Below, piece after piece: positions 1-4,563 of a stretch of 5,156 bases of DNA. This stretch comes from Caldifarciminota bacterium 4484_100 (GTDB lineage: Bacteria; Hydrothermota; Tepidihabitantia; SM23-42): assembly GCA_002049785.1 (NCBI GenBank), contig MUKB01000102.1, positions 1 through 5,156 of the forward strand, written 5' to 3'. The notes beneath the pieces were generated by a model that was given only the letters and a program-made list of their open reading frames with translations, searched no databases and was not told where the DNA came from. Every line of letters starts with the position of its first letter. The stretch's first letter is position 1. The position numbers and the translations under genes are program-made.

Positions 1-58
1 TCGAACCTGCGGCCACCGGATTAAAAATCCGATGCTCTGCCAACTGAGCTAACGACCC
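1..58 (-). tRNA. tRNA-Lys (anticodon TTT), 3' end cut off by the window edge
   Basis: Reading the minus strand from 58 downwards gives a 7-nt acceptor strand GGGTCGT, then T8 and A9, D stem GCTC/GAGC, anticodon stem TCGGA/TCCGG closing the 7-nt loop TTTTTAA, a 5-nt variable region TGGCC, T-stem strand GCAGG and the start of the T loop, TTCGA. The anticodon TTT (plus-strand 23-25) decodes lysine. The other half of the T arm and the 3' acceptor strand lie outside the window, so about 58 of roughly 76 nt are visible. A consensus promoter sits immediately upstream. The gene diverges from everything else on the plus strand. Confidence 0.95.
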
Positions 59-65
59 TGAGATT

Positions 66-93
66 ATTATATTTACATTTTCTATTGTGTCAA
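66..93 (-). promoter_or_regulatory. sigma70-type promoter of tRNA-Lys
   Basis: On the minus strand a perfect -35 box TTGACA (93-88) and a perfect -10 box TATAAT (71-66) are separated by 16 bp. Only 7 nt (65-59) separate the -10 box from the first base of the mature tRNA, so initiation is expected at A59 or G58, leaving a leader of one base or none. That the promoter drives tRNA-Lys is inferred from position. Confidence 0.88.
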
Positions 94-221
94 CTGGAAA
101 AGGACCTGACTCCTCTGCACTTTTTGTTTTGACTTTTCAAAATGTTGTGTTGAGTTTATTTCATGCCTCTTCGCAGACCGAAACGGTCAGTGGGCTGAAT
201 GGAGTCTTTACTTCCAGCTAA

Positions 222-315
222 GGGACGTCCCGCCCCGATGGATTTGGTTCTGCAGGGCGAGGACGCCCTGTAGACTGGGAAGTTTTTGGAGACGCTCTAC
301 AGGTTGGGCTTTCCC
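222..315. repeat. inverted-repeat-rich segment with a strong stem-loop at 250-273
   Basis: A perfect 10-bp palindrome GGGACGTCCC (222-231) precedes a stem-loop with arms CTGCAGGGCG (250-259) and CGCCCTGTAG (264-273), ten pairs including one G-T wobble, around an AGGA loop. The outer right arm CTGTAG (268-273) is also complementary to CTACAG at 297-302, so two foldings compete. GGGAA (277-281) can pair with TTCCC (311-315), which would cross that second helix. The segments at 261-273 and 289-302 resemble each other loosely. I read it as a candidate dispersed repeat. No T-run follows, so it does not look like an intrinsic terminator. Confidence 0.55.
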
Positions 316-353
316 GTTTCTCTAACTTTTTAGTTTATCGGGTTGAAAAAAAT

Positions 354-379
354 TGAGATTCTGAAACGAGTTCGGAATG
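354..379 (-). repeat. short dispersed-type repeat, copy 1 (folds into a hairpin)
   Basis: On the minus strand this begins CATTCCGAA and ends AGAATCTCA. A related copy lies in the opposite orientation at 470-498. The core 358-378 forms an 8-bp stem (ATTCTGAA/TTCGGAAT, one G-T pair) with a 5-nt ACGAG loop. From memory, motifs of this general look recur between genes in several bacterial genomes, but I cannot check this here. Confidence 0.5.
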
Positions 380-394
380 ACAATGTTATTATCC

Positions 395-417
395 AGAATC
401 AAGAATCCAGTATCGAG
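395..417. repeat. degenerate 7-bp tandem repeat (AGAATCA / AGAATCC / AGTATCG)
   Basis: Three consecutive heptamers, AGAATCA, AGAATCC and AGTATCG, followed by a partial AG, make a short tandem array with consensus AGAATCN. It lies between the two inverted repeat copies. No function is apparent. Confidence 0.5.
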
Positions 418-469
418 TGTAATGACTAAATCTTTTCCAAATCTGAATTCCGAAATGCTTTTATTCTAT

Positions 470-498
470 CATGCCGAATCCTGTGCTGAGGAATCTCA
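470..498 (+). repeat. short dispersed-type repeat, copy 2 (inverted relative to copy 1)
   Basis: On the plus strand this begins CATGCCGAA and ends GGAATCTCA. It agrees with copy 1 at 8 of 9 positions at each end, while the middle differs and is 3 nt longer. Its right side forms a hairpin, CTGAG (486-490)/CTCAG (495-499) with a GAAT loop, which can be lengthened by weaker pairs. Confidence 0.45.
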
Positions 499-558
499 GT
501 ATTATTTCAGGGTCTCAATTAAACCAAAATAACCAGAGAAGACCCAACACAAGAACAA

Positions 559-586
559 TTGACAAACTTCAAAAATTTATTATAAT
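559..586 (+). promoter_or_regulatory. sigma70-type promoter of tRNA-Glu and probably of the downstream genes
   Basis: A perfect -35 box TTGACA (559-564) and a perfect -10 box TATAAT (581-586) are separated by 16 bp. Seven nt (587-593) separate the -10 box from the first base of the tRNA-Glu acceptor stem at 594, the same layout as the tRNA-Lys promoter. In the sequence as given, transcription from here would run through the tRNA fragment into the bactofilin remnant and the genes after it. That is inference and depends on the tRNA/bactofilin junction being real. Confidence 0.88.
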
Positions 587-593
587 AGACAAT

Positions 594-648
594 AGCGCCA
601 TCGTCTAGTCTGGCCTAGGACGTCGCCCTCTCAAGGCGAAGATCACGA
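594..648 (+). tRNA. tRNA-Glu (anticodon CTC), broken in the T arm
   Basis: Visible parts are the 5' acceptor strand AGCGCCA (594-600), T8 and C9, a D arm starting GTCTAG and ending GGAC, a perfect anticodon stem TCGCC/GGCGA (623-627/635-639) closing the loop CTCTCAA with anticodon CTC at 630-632, a variable region and the first bases of the T stem (ACGA, 645-648). The expected TTCGA-type loop, the second T-stem strand and a TGGCGC-type 3' acceptor strand are absent; bactofilin coding sequence takes over instead. As drawn this cannot fold into a working tRNA. Either it is a remnant, or the sequence was joined wrongly here. The 5' part looks intact and carries a consensus promoter. Confidence 0.85.
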
Positions 649-697
649 AGGTAACATCTCGGCCAAGGAGAGTGTTATTGTCGGCAAAGGGTCAGCG

Positions 698-895
698 GTG
701 AAGGGAAATATCGCCTGTCGAAATGCCATTGTCGGCGGCAGGGTTGAAGGCAATATAAACGCCCAGGAGATAATTGAATTTCAGGGCGGTGCCGAGATGC
801 TGGGCGACATCGTATGCAAAGGGCTGATCGTTCAGAAAGGTGTCTTCTTCGAAGGAAACTGCCGGATGTCCCAGAAGACAAAGGAAAAGTCATAA
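698..895 (+). CDS. bactofilin (polymer-forming cytoskeletal protein), 5'-truncated remnant
   Basis: Bactofilins are small beta-helical proteins that polymerise without nucleotide into filaments on the inner face of the cell membrane. The reading frame shows the family's glycine-spaced pattern at a period of about 15-18 residues: KGNIAC, EGNINA, LGDIVC, FEGNC. The first possible start codon is a GTG at 698 with AAAGGG about 6 nt upstream, but in family terms this valine is internal. The same frame codes for more bactofilin sequence back to about 647 (EGNISAKESVIVG), where it meets the tRNA-Glu fragment; the frame is formally open to 596 but holds no ATG, GTG or TTG above 698. The N-terminal part of the protein is therefore missing. 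The polar, lysine-rich tail (MSQKTKEKS) looks like the native C-terminus. The stop TAA abuts the next ATG, so the two genes are probably translationally coupled. Confidence 0.7.
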   Translation: MKGNIACRNAIVGGRVEGNINAQEIIEFQGGAEMLGDIVCKGLIVQKGVFFEGNCRMSQKTKEKS

Positions 896-1717
896 ATGAA
901 AATTAAATTTTTTGGCACCCGTGGTTCAATCCCAGTCTCCAATACCCAGACCAAAAAATATGGTGGAAACACCACCTGCCTTTATATTGAATCGAAGAAT
1001 GGGCATTCAATAATAGTTGATGCGGGCACAGGAATCCGCGAACTTGGTCTATATTTAGTCCAGAATAAAAAGAAAAACATAGATTTACTCTTCACCCATT
1101 ATCACTGGGACCATATCCAGGGATTTCCATTTTTCATTCCAATCTATATTAAAGAAACCAATCTCAGGGTATTCGGGCCGTCCAAAGAGATTCCTGCAAA
1201 GAAGGCCCTCTCCTATCAGATGGCGATGCCCTTCTTCCCGGCATTACTCGATGGTCTGCCTTCTAAGATCTCTTTCCGGGCGATCAAAAAGTCATTCGAC
1301 CTTGACGGAATAAAAGTCGAGACCATCATCAATAACCATCCCAACTACACGGTCGGGCTCAAGTTCACTGAAGGAAAAAAGAGCTTCTGTTTCCTCACCG
1401 ATAATGAAATACACTCAGAAAATTATCAAACCCCATATAAAAACTTTGTCAACTTTATCAGAGGCAGTAATCTATTAATCCACGATGCCCAATATACGGA
1501 AAAAATTTATCAATCGAAGAAAGGTTGGGGCCATTCAACCTATAAACAGGTAATTGAACTCATCCAGGAGGCACAGGTAAAAAATGTAATCTTCACCCAC
1601 CACGACCCGTTGAGTTCAGATGAATTTATCGACAGGAATATCAAAGCTCTCAAGACAAAATTCCCTGATTACACAATCGAGGCTGCCTTTGACGGCAAGA
1701 CACTCACCGTAGAATAA
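896..1717 (+). CDS. metallo-beta-lactamase-fold hydrolase (PhnP/RNase Z-like superfamily)
   Basis: This 273-residue protein has the metallo-beta-lactamase fold of the group related to PhnP, RNase Z and cyclic-nucleotide phosphodiesterases. The N-terminus FFGTRGSIPV followed by YGGNTTC is typical of that group. VDAGTG (41-46) leads to the metal-binding motif THYHWDH, with ligands H68, H70, D72 and H73. Further likely ligands or active-site residues are H148 (NNHPN), D169 (LTDNE), D197 (HDAQYT), H213 (GWGHS) and H235/H236 (THHDP). All expected positions are filled, so it should be an active two-metal cytoplasmic phosphodiesterase-type enzyme; no signal peptide is seen. The substrate cannot be told from sequence. 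The start directly abuts the bactofilin stop (TAAATG), with AAGGA about 10 nt upstream. Confidence 0.9.
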   Translation: MKIKFFGTRGSIPVSNTQTKKYGGNTTCLYIESKNGHSIIVDAGTGIRELGLYLVQNKKKNIDLLFTHYHWDHIQGFPFFIPIYIKETNLRVFGPSKEIPAKKALSYQMAMPFFPALLDGLPSKISFRAIKKSFDLDGIKVETIINNHPNYTVGLKFTEGKKSFCFLTDNEIHSENYQTPYKNFVNFIRGSNLLIHDAQYTEKIYQSKKGWGHSTYKQVIELIQEAQVKNVIFTHHDPLSSDEFIDRNIKALKTKFPDYTIEAAFDGKTLTVE

Positions 1718-1750
1718 AACTCAACCTATGCGACCCAATTTTGCTCACCG

Positions 1751-2512
1751 ATGAAACCGAAGGTTCTGGTTCTAAGGGCAGCCGGAACAAACTGTGATGT
1801 CGAAACCGCCTATGCCTTTGAACTGGCCGGTGCTGAAGCGGAAAGGGTCTATATTGATGAACTCATTAAAAAAGATATCTTAAAATATCAGATTATTGCC
1901 CTGCCTGGCGGGTTCACCTATGGTGATGACATCGCTGCAGGGAAGATTCTGGCTAATGAAATTAAGTATAAACTTCAGGATAAATTCTTGAAATTTATTG
2001 AACAGGATCGTTTGATCATCGGCATCTGCAATGGATTCCAGGTGCTGGTCAAGGCGGGAATCCTGCCCGGGTTCGACGGTTACTTTGAAAAACAGAGTGT
2101 AAGCCTCATTACCAACGATTCAGAACGGTTTGAAGACCGCTGGGTATATCTAAAAGTCCACAGCGACCGTTCTGTTTTTACCCGGGGTATCAAATCGTTA
2201 ATCACCCTACCGGTTGCCCATGCCGAGGGCAAGTTTGTTACCCATAATGGTATCTTAGACAGAATCAAAGAGAATATCGTATTTCAGTATGTTGATGCTG
2301 AAGCCAGACTTGCTGGTTATCCATTCAACCCCAACGGTTCAGTAATGAATATTGCCGGTATAACCGATCCGACCGGAAGGATCCTGGGATTGATGCCCCA
2401 TCCTGAGCGGTTCATCTCCCCACTTCAGCACCCTGCACACACGCGTGAAGAGCTATCTGATATCGGCGATGGCCTGTTGATATTCAAAAATGGTGTTGAA
2501 TACTTTAAATAA
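1751..2512 (+). CDS. purQ: phosphoribosylformylglycinamidine synthase subunit PurQ (glutaminase)
   Basis: PurQ is the glutamine amidotransferase subunit of FGAM synthase. It hydrolyses glutamine and passes ammonia to PurL, normally with PurS, for ATP-dependent conversion of FGAR to FGAM in purine synthesis. The 253-residue protein is a class I (triad) amidotransferase. It shows LRAAGTNCDVE near the start, LPGGFTYGDD (51-60), the nucleophile C93 in GICNGFQ, AHAEGKF in the second half, and H217 and E219 in PHPERF completing the triad. Its length is above that of the compact PurQ of about 215-230 residues. ATG at 1751 is the only start that leaves the conserved N-terminus complete; no Shine-Dalgarno sequence is visible before it. 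It overlaps the next gene by 1 bp. PurL and PurS are not in the window. Confidence 0.96.
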   Translation: MKPKVLVLRAAGTNCDVETAYAFELAGAEAERVYIDELIKKDILKYQIIALPGGFTYGDDIAAGKILANEIKYKLQDKFLKFIEQDRLIIGICNGFQVLVKAGILPGFDGYFEKQSVSLITNDSERFEDRWVYLKVHSDRSVFTRGIKSLITLPVAHAEGKFVTHNGILDRIKENIVFQYVDAEARLAGYPFNPNGSVMNIAGITDPTGRILGLMPHPERFISPLQHPAHTREELSDIGDGLLIFKNGVEYFK

Positions 2513-2823
2513 TGAAAGGATACATTTCTGAACATCCTATACTAAAATTTGAACGGGGACGCAAGGTGAAGTTCTACTTTGAGGACAAAGAACTTGAAGG
2601 ATATGAAGGCCAACCCATTGCCGCAGCACTCCATGCCTCAGGAATAAAGGTGCTCCGTTATTCAGAACGTTACAATCGACCCCGGGGGTTTTTCTGTGCA
2701 GTAGGCAAATGTTCATCCTGTTTGATGGAAGTGGATGGCAGGCCCAATGTGATGGTCTGTATGGAACCGCTGAAAGAAGGGATGCGGGTCTATCGTCAGA
2801 AAGGAAAGGGTAAGCTCAAATGA
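2512..2823 (+). CDS. small (2Fe-2S)-binding subunit of a dehydrogenase complex
   Basis: A 103-residue ferredoxin-like protein of the Fer2_4 type, related to the N-terminal part of sarcosine oxidase alpha, HcnA and the small subunits of dye-linked proline dehydrogenases. After a short beta-rich region containing GQPIAAAL (33-40), the cluster ligands are C62, C67, C70 and C83, giving the spacing C-x4-C-x2-C-x12-C of a plant-type 2Fe-2S centre. In the family this subunit moves electrons between flavin subunits. It begins at the purQ stop (TAATG, 1 bp overlap) without a clear Shine-Dalgarno, pointing to translational coupling. It overlaps the oxidoreductase gene by 4 bp (ATGA), so the two products very likely form one complex. 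There is no signal peptide; it should be cytoplasmic. Confidence 0.9.
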   Translation: MKGYISEHPILKFERGRKVKFYFEDKELEGYEGQPIAAALHASGIKVLRYSERYNRPRGFFCAVGKCSSCLMEVDGRPNVMVCMEPLKEGMRVYRQKGKGKLK

Positions 2824-3896
2824 CCAATCCTGATATCTGCGTGATCGGTGGGGGTCCGGCCGGGCTTGAGGCTGCAATTGTCGCCCGGGAATTGGGAGCA
2901 CAGGTTTTAATAATTGACGACAATCCGGTTCTGGGTGGGCAGTTGATCAAACAGACCCATAAATTTTTCGGCTCCAAGGAACACTATTGTGGAGTTCGAG
3001 GTATCAATATCGCCAGAATTTTGACCCAGAAGGTCAGTGAATTGAAAATTGAAACAATAAATCCTGCAACGGTGATTGGGTACTACGACGATGATTCCAT
3101 CGGCGTGCTCCAGCAGGATAGACTCTTTGCAATAAAGGCAAAGAGGTATATATTTGCCACCGGCGCAACCGAAAATATGCTCGCATTTGAAAACTCAGAC
3201 CTGCCGGGTGTCTATGGTGCAGGTGCGGTACAGACCCTGATGAATGTTTATGGAGTAATACCCGGAAAGAGGGCTCTGGTCGTGGGCTCAGGAAACATCG
3301 GTTTAATCGTTTCCTATCAACTATTACAGGCCGGGGTTGAGGTTGCGGGTATCGTTGAGATTCTCGATAAGGTTGGTGGCTATTATGTCCATGCAGCAAA
3401 GATAAAGAGGGCAGGGGTTCCGATATATCTAAGGCACACAATAGTTGAGGCCAGGGGAAAGGAAGCGGTTGAATCCGCACTCATTACGCAGGTGGATGAT
3501 AATTTCAAGCCTATTAAGGGGACAGAAAAAATAATCGAGTGTGACATAATCCTTATCGCAATCGGACTTTCACCCCTGTGTGACCTCCTTTATCAGGCGG
3601 GTTGCAGGATTCAGTATATACCAGAACTCGGTGGTAATGTTCCGGTCCACAATGAAGATATGATGACTTCAAGACCCCATATCTTTGTCTGTGGTGACCT
3701 GGCATCAATCGAAGAAGCCTCCACTGCAATGCTTGAAGGCAGGATTGCCGGAGCAAATGCCTTTCAGGCAATCTTTGGAAAAAATGATAAGGCAAAGGCG
3801 ATCATCGAAGAGGCAAAATCAGAATTGGCCACCATTCGAAACTCGCCGTTTGAACAGAGGATAATTAAGGGTAAGACAAAATTTAAACAGGGGTAG
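2820..3896 (+). CDS. FAD/NAD(P)-dependent oxidoreductase subunit (HcnB / sarcosine oxidase alpha / proline dehydrogenase alpha-like)
   Basis: A 358-residue two-dinucleotide-binding flavoprotein. The FAD-binding Rossmann motif is GGGPAG (10-15), with LGGQL at 38-42, ATGATE at 113-118 and DLPGVYGAGAVQ at 127-138. The second, NAD(P)-type Rossmann motif is VGSGNIG (155-161). The C-terminal FAD motif is CGD (291-293), followed by EEASTAMLEG. In the family such subunits oxidise or reduce pyridine nucleotide and pair with a 2Fe-2S subunit and a separate DAO-type FAD subunit that oxidises sarcosine, proline, hydroxyproline, glycine, opines or glycerol 3-phosphate. The extra C-terminal cysteine-rich (BFD-like) domain of longer homologues is absent, so this is a short form. 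AAAGGG lies about 9 nt before the start. No DAO-type gene follows; a hairpin and a convergent gene do. The substrate is unknown. Confidence 0.9.
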   Translation: MTNPDICVIGGGPAGLEAAIVARELGAQVLIIDDNPVLGGQLIKQTHKFFGSKEHYCGVRGINIARILTQKVSELKIETINPATVIGYYDDDSIGVLQQDRLFAIKAKRYIFATGATENMLAFENSDLPGVYGAGAVQTLMNVYGVIPGKRALVVGSGNIGLIVSYQLLQAGVEVAGIVEILDKVGGYYVHAAKIKRAGVPIYLRHTIVEARGKEAVESALITQVDDNFKPIKGTEKIIECDIILIAIGLSPLCDLLYQAGCRIQYIPELGGNVPVHNEDMMTSRPHIFVCGDLASIEEASTAMLEGRIAGANAFQAIFGKNDKAKAIIEEAKSELATIRNSPFEQRIIKGKTKFKQG

Positions 3897-3921
3897 TGCC
3901 GGTTTAATTGTCACTACCCCT
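3889..3921. terminator. hairpin between convergent genes, likely bidirectional terminator
   Basis: A perfect 10-bp stem, AGGGGTAGTG (3889-3898) with CACTACCCCT (3912-3921), closes a 13-nt loop. It sits between the plus-strand oxidoreductase and the minus-strand lipoprotein gene, and the stop codon TAG of the former (3894-3896) lies inside the stem. The following T-richness is weak on the plus strand (TGTTCT) and somewhat better on the minus strand (GTTTAAATTTTG). Termination of both transcripts is inferred from position and symmetry. Confidence 0.65.
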
Positions 3922-3937
3922 AACTGTTCTAAATAAC

Positions 3938-4462
3938 TTACCGTTGAACCGTGATCGGGGTATATGAAGGGATTGTGTTTACCTCATTACCCCTTTCAAC
4001 ATCATAACCCCTGACATCGAATTCAATTGTTCCCTCGCCATAGAAGTCATTCGCATCACCAGTGGCGTCATCAAGGTCATCAGCAATACCTTCATCAACC
4101 TTTATTGTCAAAGTTAGTTCATGTTCCTTACCCGCATCAATCTTAATTGGAGGGATATAATCCACACCACGCTGTGCTACATAACCGCCATCAAGGGTAT
4201 AGAAGGTCCAGACAACCTCATTAATTACCACATCCTTCTTTGCCTTCTCTTTTAAGGTTATGGTGAATGTATTTGTGCCTTCACCACCTTCCCATTGATG
4301 CCAGCCATTGGTATCGGGATCCGGCACATTAAAGTTAACACTCGTGCTATCACTAATAACCTCAACGACCCCAAGGTCATAATACATCGCCAGCGGTTCC
4401 TTCACACAGGCAATGGTCACGAAGAGAACCAGGACAGAAAATATCAGCAGATATTTTTTCAT
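3938..4462 (-). CDS. putative lipoprotein of unknown function, beta-rich and Asp-rich
   Basis: I do not recognise this 174-residue protein. It starts MKKYLL and has a hydrophobic signal segment to residue 18, followed by C19 in the context VTIAC. This is an imperfect lipobox (T at -3 instead of the usual L), so lipidation at C19 and anchoring to a membrane are likely but not certain. The mature part alternates short hydrophobic strands with polar loops (TFTITLKEK, DVVINEVVWTFYTL, HELTLTIKVDEG, GTIEFDVRGY), as expected of an Ig-like beta sandwich. An acidic patch at 128-139 (DDLDDATGDAND) could bind calcium; that is a guess. The start is supported by a strong Shine-Dalgarno 4 nt upstream and by a promoter. 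It lies 67 bp downstream of the beta-barrel gene on the same strand, so both may be envelope partners. Confidence 0.8.
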   Translation of the reverse strand: MKKYLLIFSVLVLFVTIACVKEPLAMYYDLGVVEVISDSTSVNFNVPDPDTNGWHQWEGGEGTNTFTITLKEKAKKDVVINEVVWTFYTLDGGYVAQRGVDYIPPIKIDAGKEHELTLTIKVDEGIADDLDDATGDANDFYGEGTIEFDVRGYDVERGNEVNTIPSYTPITVQR

Positions 4463-4466
4463 TATG

Positions 4467-4472
4467 CCTCCT
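4467..4472 (-). promoter_or_regulatory. Shine-Dalgarno site of the lipoprotein gene
   Basis: AGGAGG on the minus strand (part of TCAGGAGG), 4 nt before the ATG at 4462. It is the strongest ribosome binding site in the window and fixes this start codon; purQ and the 2Fe-2S gene have none that is obvious. Confidence 0.85.
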
Positions 4473-4481
4473 GATTAACCA

Positions 4482-4509
4482 ATTCTATATATATTTATGG
4501 AGATGTCAA
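4482..4509 (-). promoter_or_regulatory. sigma70-type promoter of the lipoprotein gene
   Basis: On the minus strand, -35 TTGACA (4509-4504) and -10 TAGAAT (4487-4482) are separated by 16 bp, the same spacer as at the two tRNA promoters. Initiation would fall near 4475, giving a leader of only about 13 nt that still includes the AGGAGG site. The lipoprotein gene can thus be expressed independently of the upstream beta-barrel gene. Confidence 0.7.
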
Positions 4510-4525
4510 GACACATCGAGGTTCA

Positions 4526-4563
4526 TTATCTAACGAAGATAATCTACCCTGTCTGTTAGATAA
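4526..4563. repeat. inverted repeat at the 3' end of the beta-barrel gene
   Basis: TTATCTAAC (4526-4534) and GTTAGATAA (4555-4563) are perfect 9-bp inverted repeats around a 20-nt spacer, and TTATC (4526-4530) can alternatively pair with GATAA (4538-4542). The stop codon of the barrel gene is in the left arm. The arms are AT-rich and no T-run follows on the minus strand, so a terminator role is doubtful. Confidence 0.4.

Larger units (their letters stand above)
94..558. other. gene-free region between two divergent tRNA promoters
   Basis: I see no credible coding sequence in this stretch on either strand. It holds small hairpins (TTTTGA/TCAAAA at 127-142; GACCG/CGGTC with an AAA loop at 176-188), a larger structured segment at 222-315, a degenerate 7-bp tandem repeat at 395-417 and two inverted copies of a short repeat at 354-379 and 470-498. 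The density of inverted repeats and the lack of coding fit an accumulation of dispersed noncoding repeats better than a decayed gene. A small RNA cannot be excluded, but I see no promoter that would make one. Confidence 0.6.

Noticed and set aside
250..273. Intrinsic terminator of an upstream gene
   Set aside because: The stem-loop is strong, but no T-run follows on either strand and no gene reads into it from either side.
395..417. CRISPR-like array
   Set aside because: The units are 7 bp, contiguous and degenerate, without spacers; this is a short tandem repeat.
594..700. Intron or integration site (att) in tRNA-Glu
   Set aside because: The inserted side is ordinary bactofilin coding sequence, no 3' half of the tRNA reappears downstream in the window, and there is no integrase or repeated att core. 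Introns in tRNA genes are usually in the anticodon loop, which is intact here.
675..893. Minus-strand open frame opposite the bactofilin
   Set aside because: It is rich in Arg, Ser and Pro, lacks any family pattern and lies antisense to clear bactofilin coding sequence.
3034..3480. Minus-strand open frame of 148 codons inside the oxidoreductase gene
   Set aside because: It is wholly antisense to a well-conserved flavoprotein, low in acidic residues and rich in Pro, His and Arg, as expected of a shadow frame.
3553..3795. Minus-strand open frame of 80 codons opposite the C-terminal part of the oxidoreductase
   Set aside because: Antisense to the conserved CGD region, with no ribosome binding site or recognisable domain; treated as a shadow frame.
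4526..4563. Transcription terminator after the beta-barrel gene
   Set aside because: The arms are AT-rich, the loop is 20 nt and no T-run follows on the minus strand; kept only as an inverted repeat.
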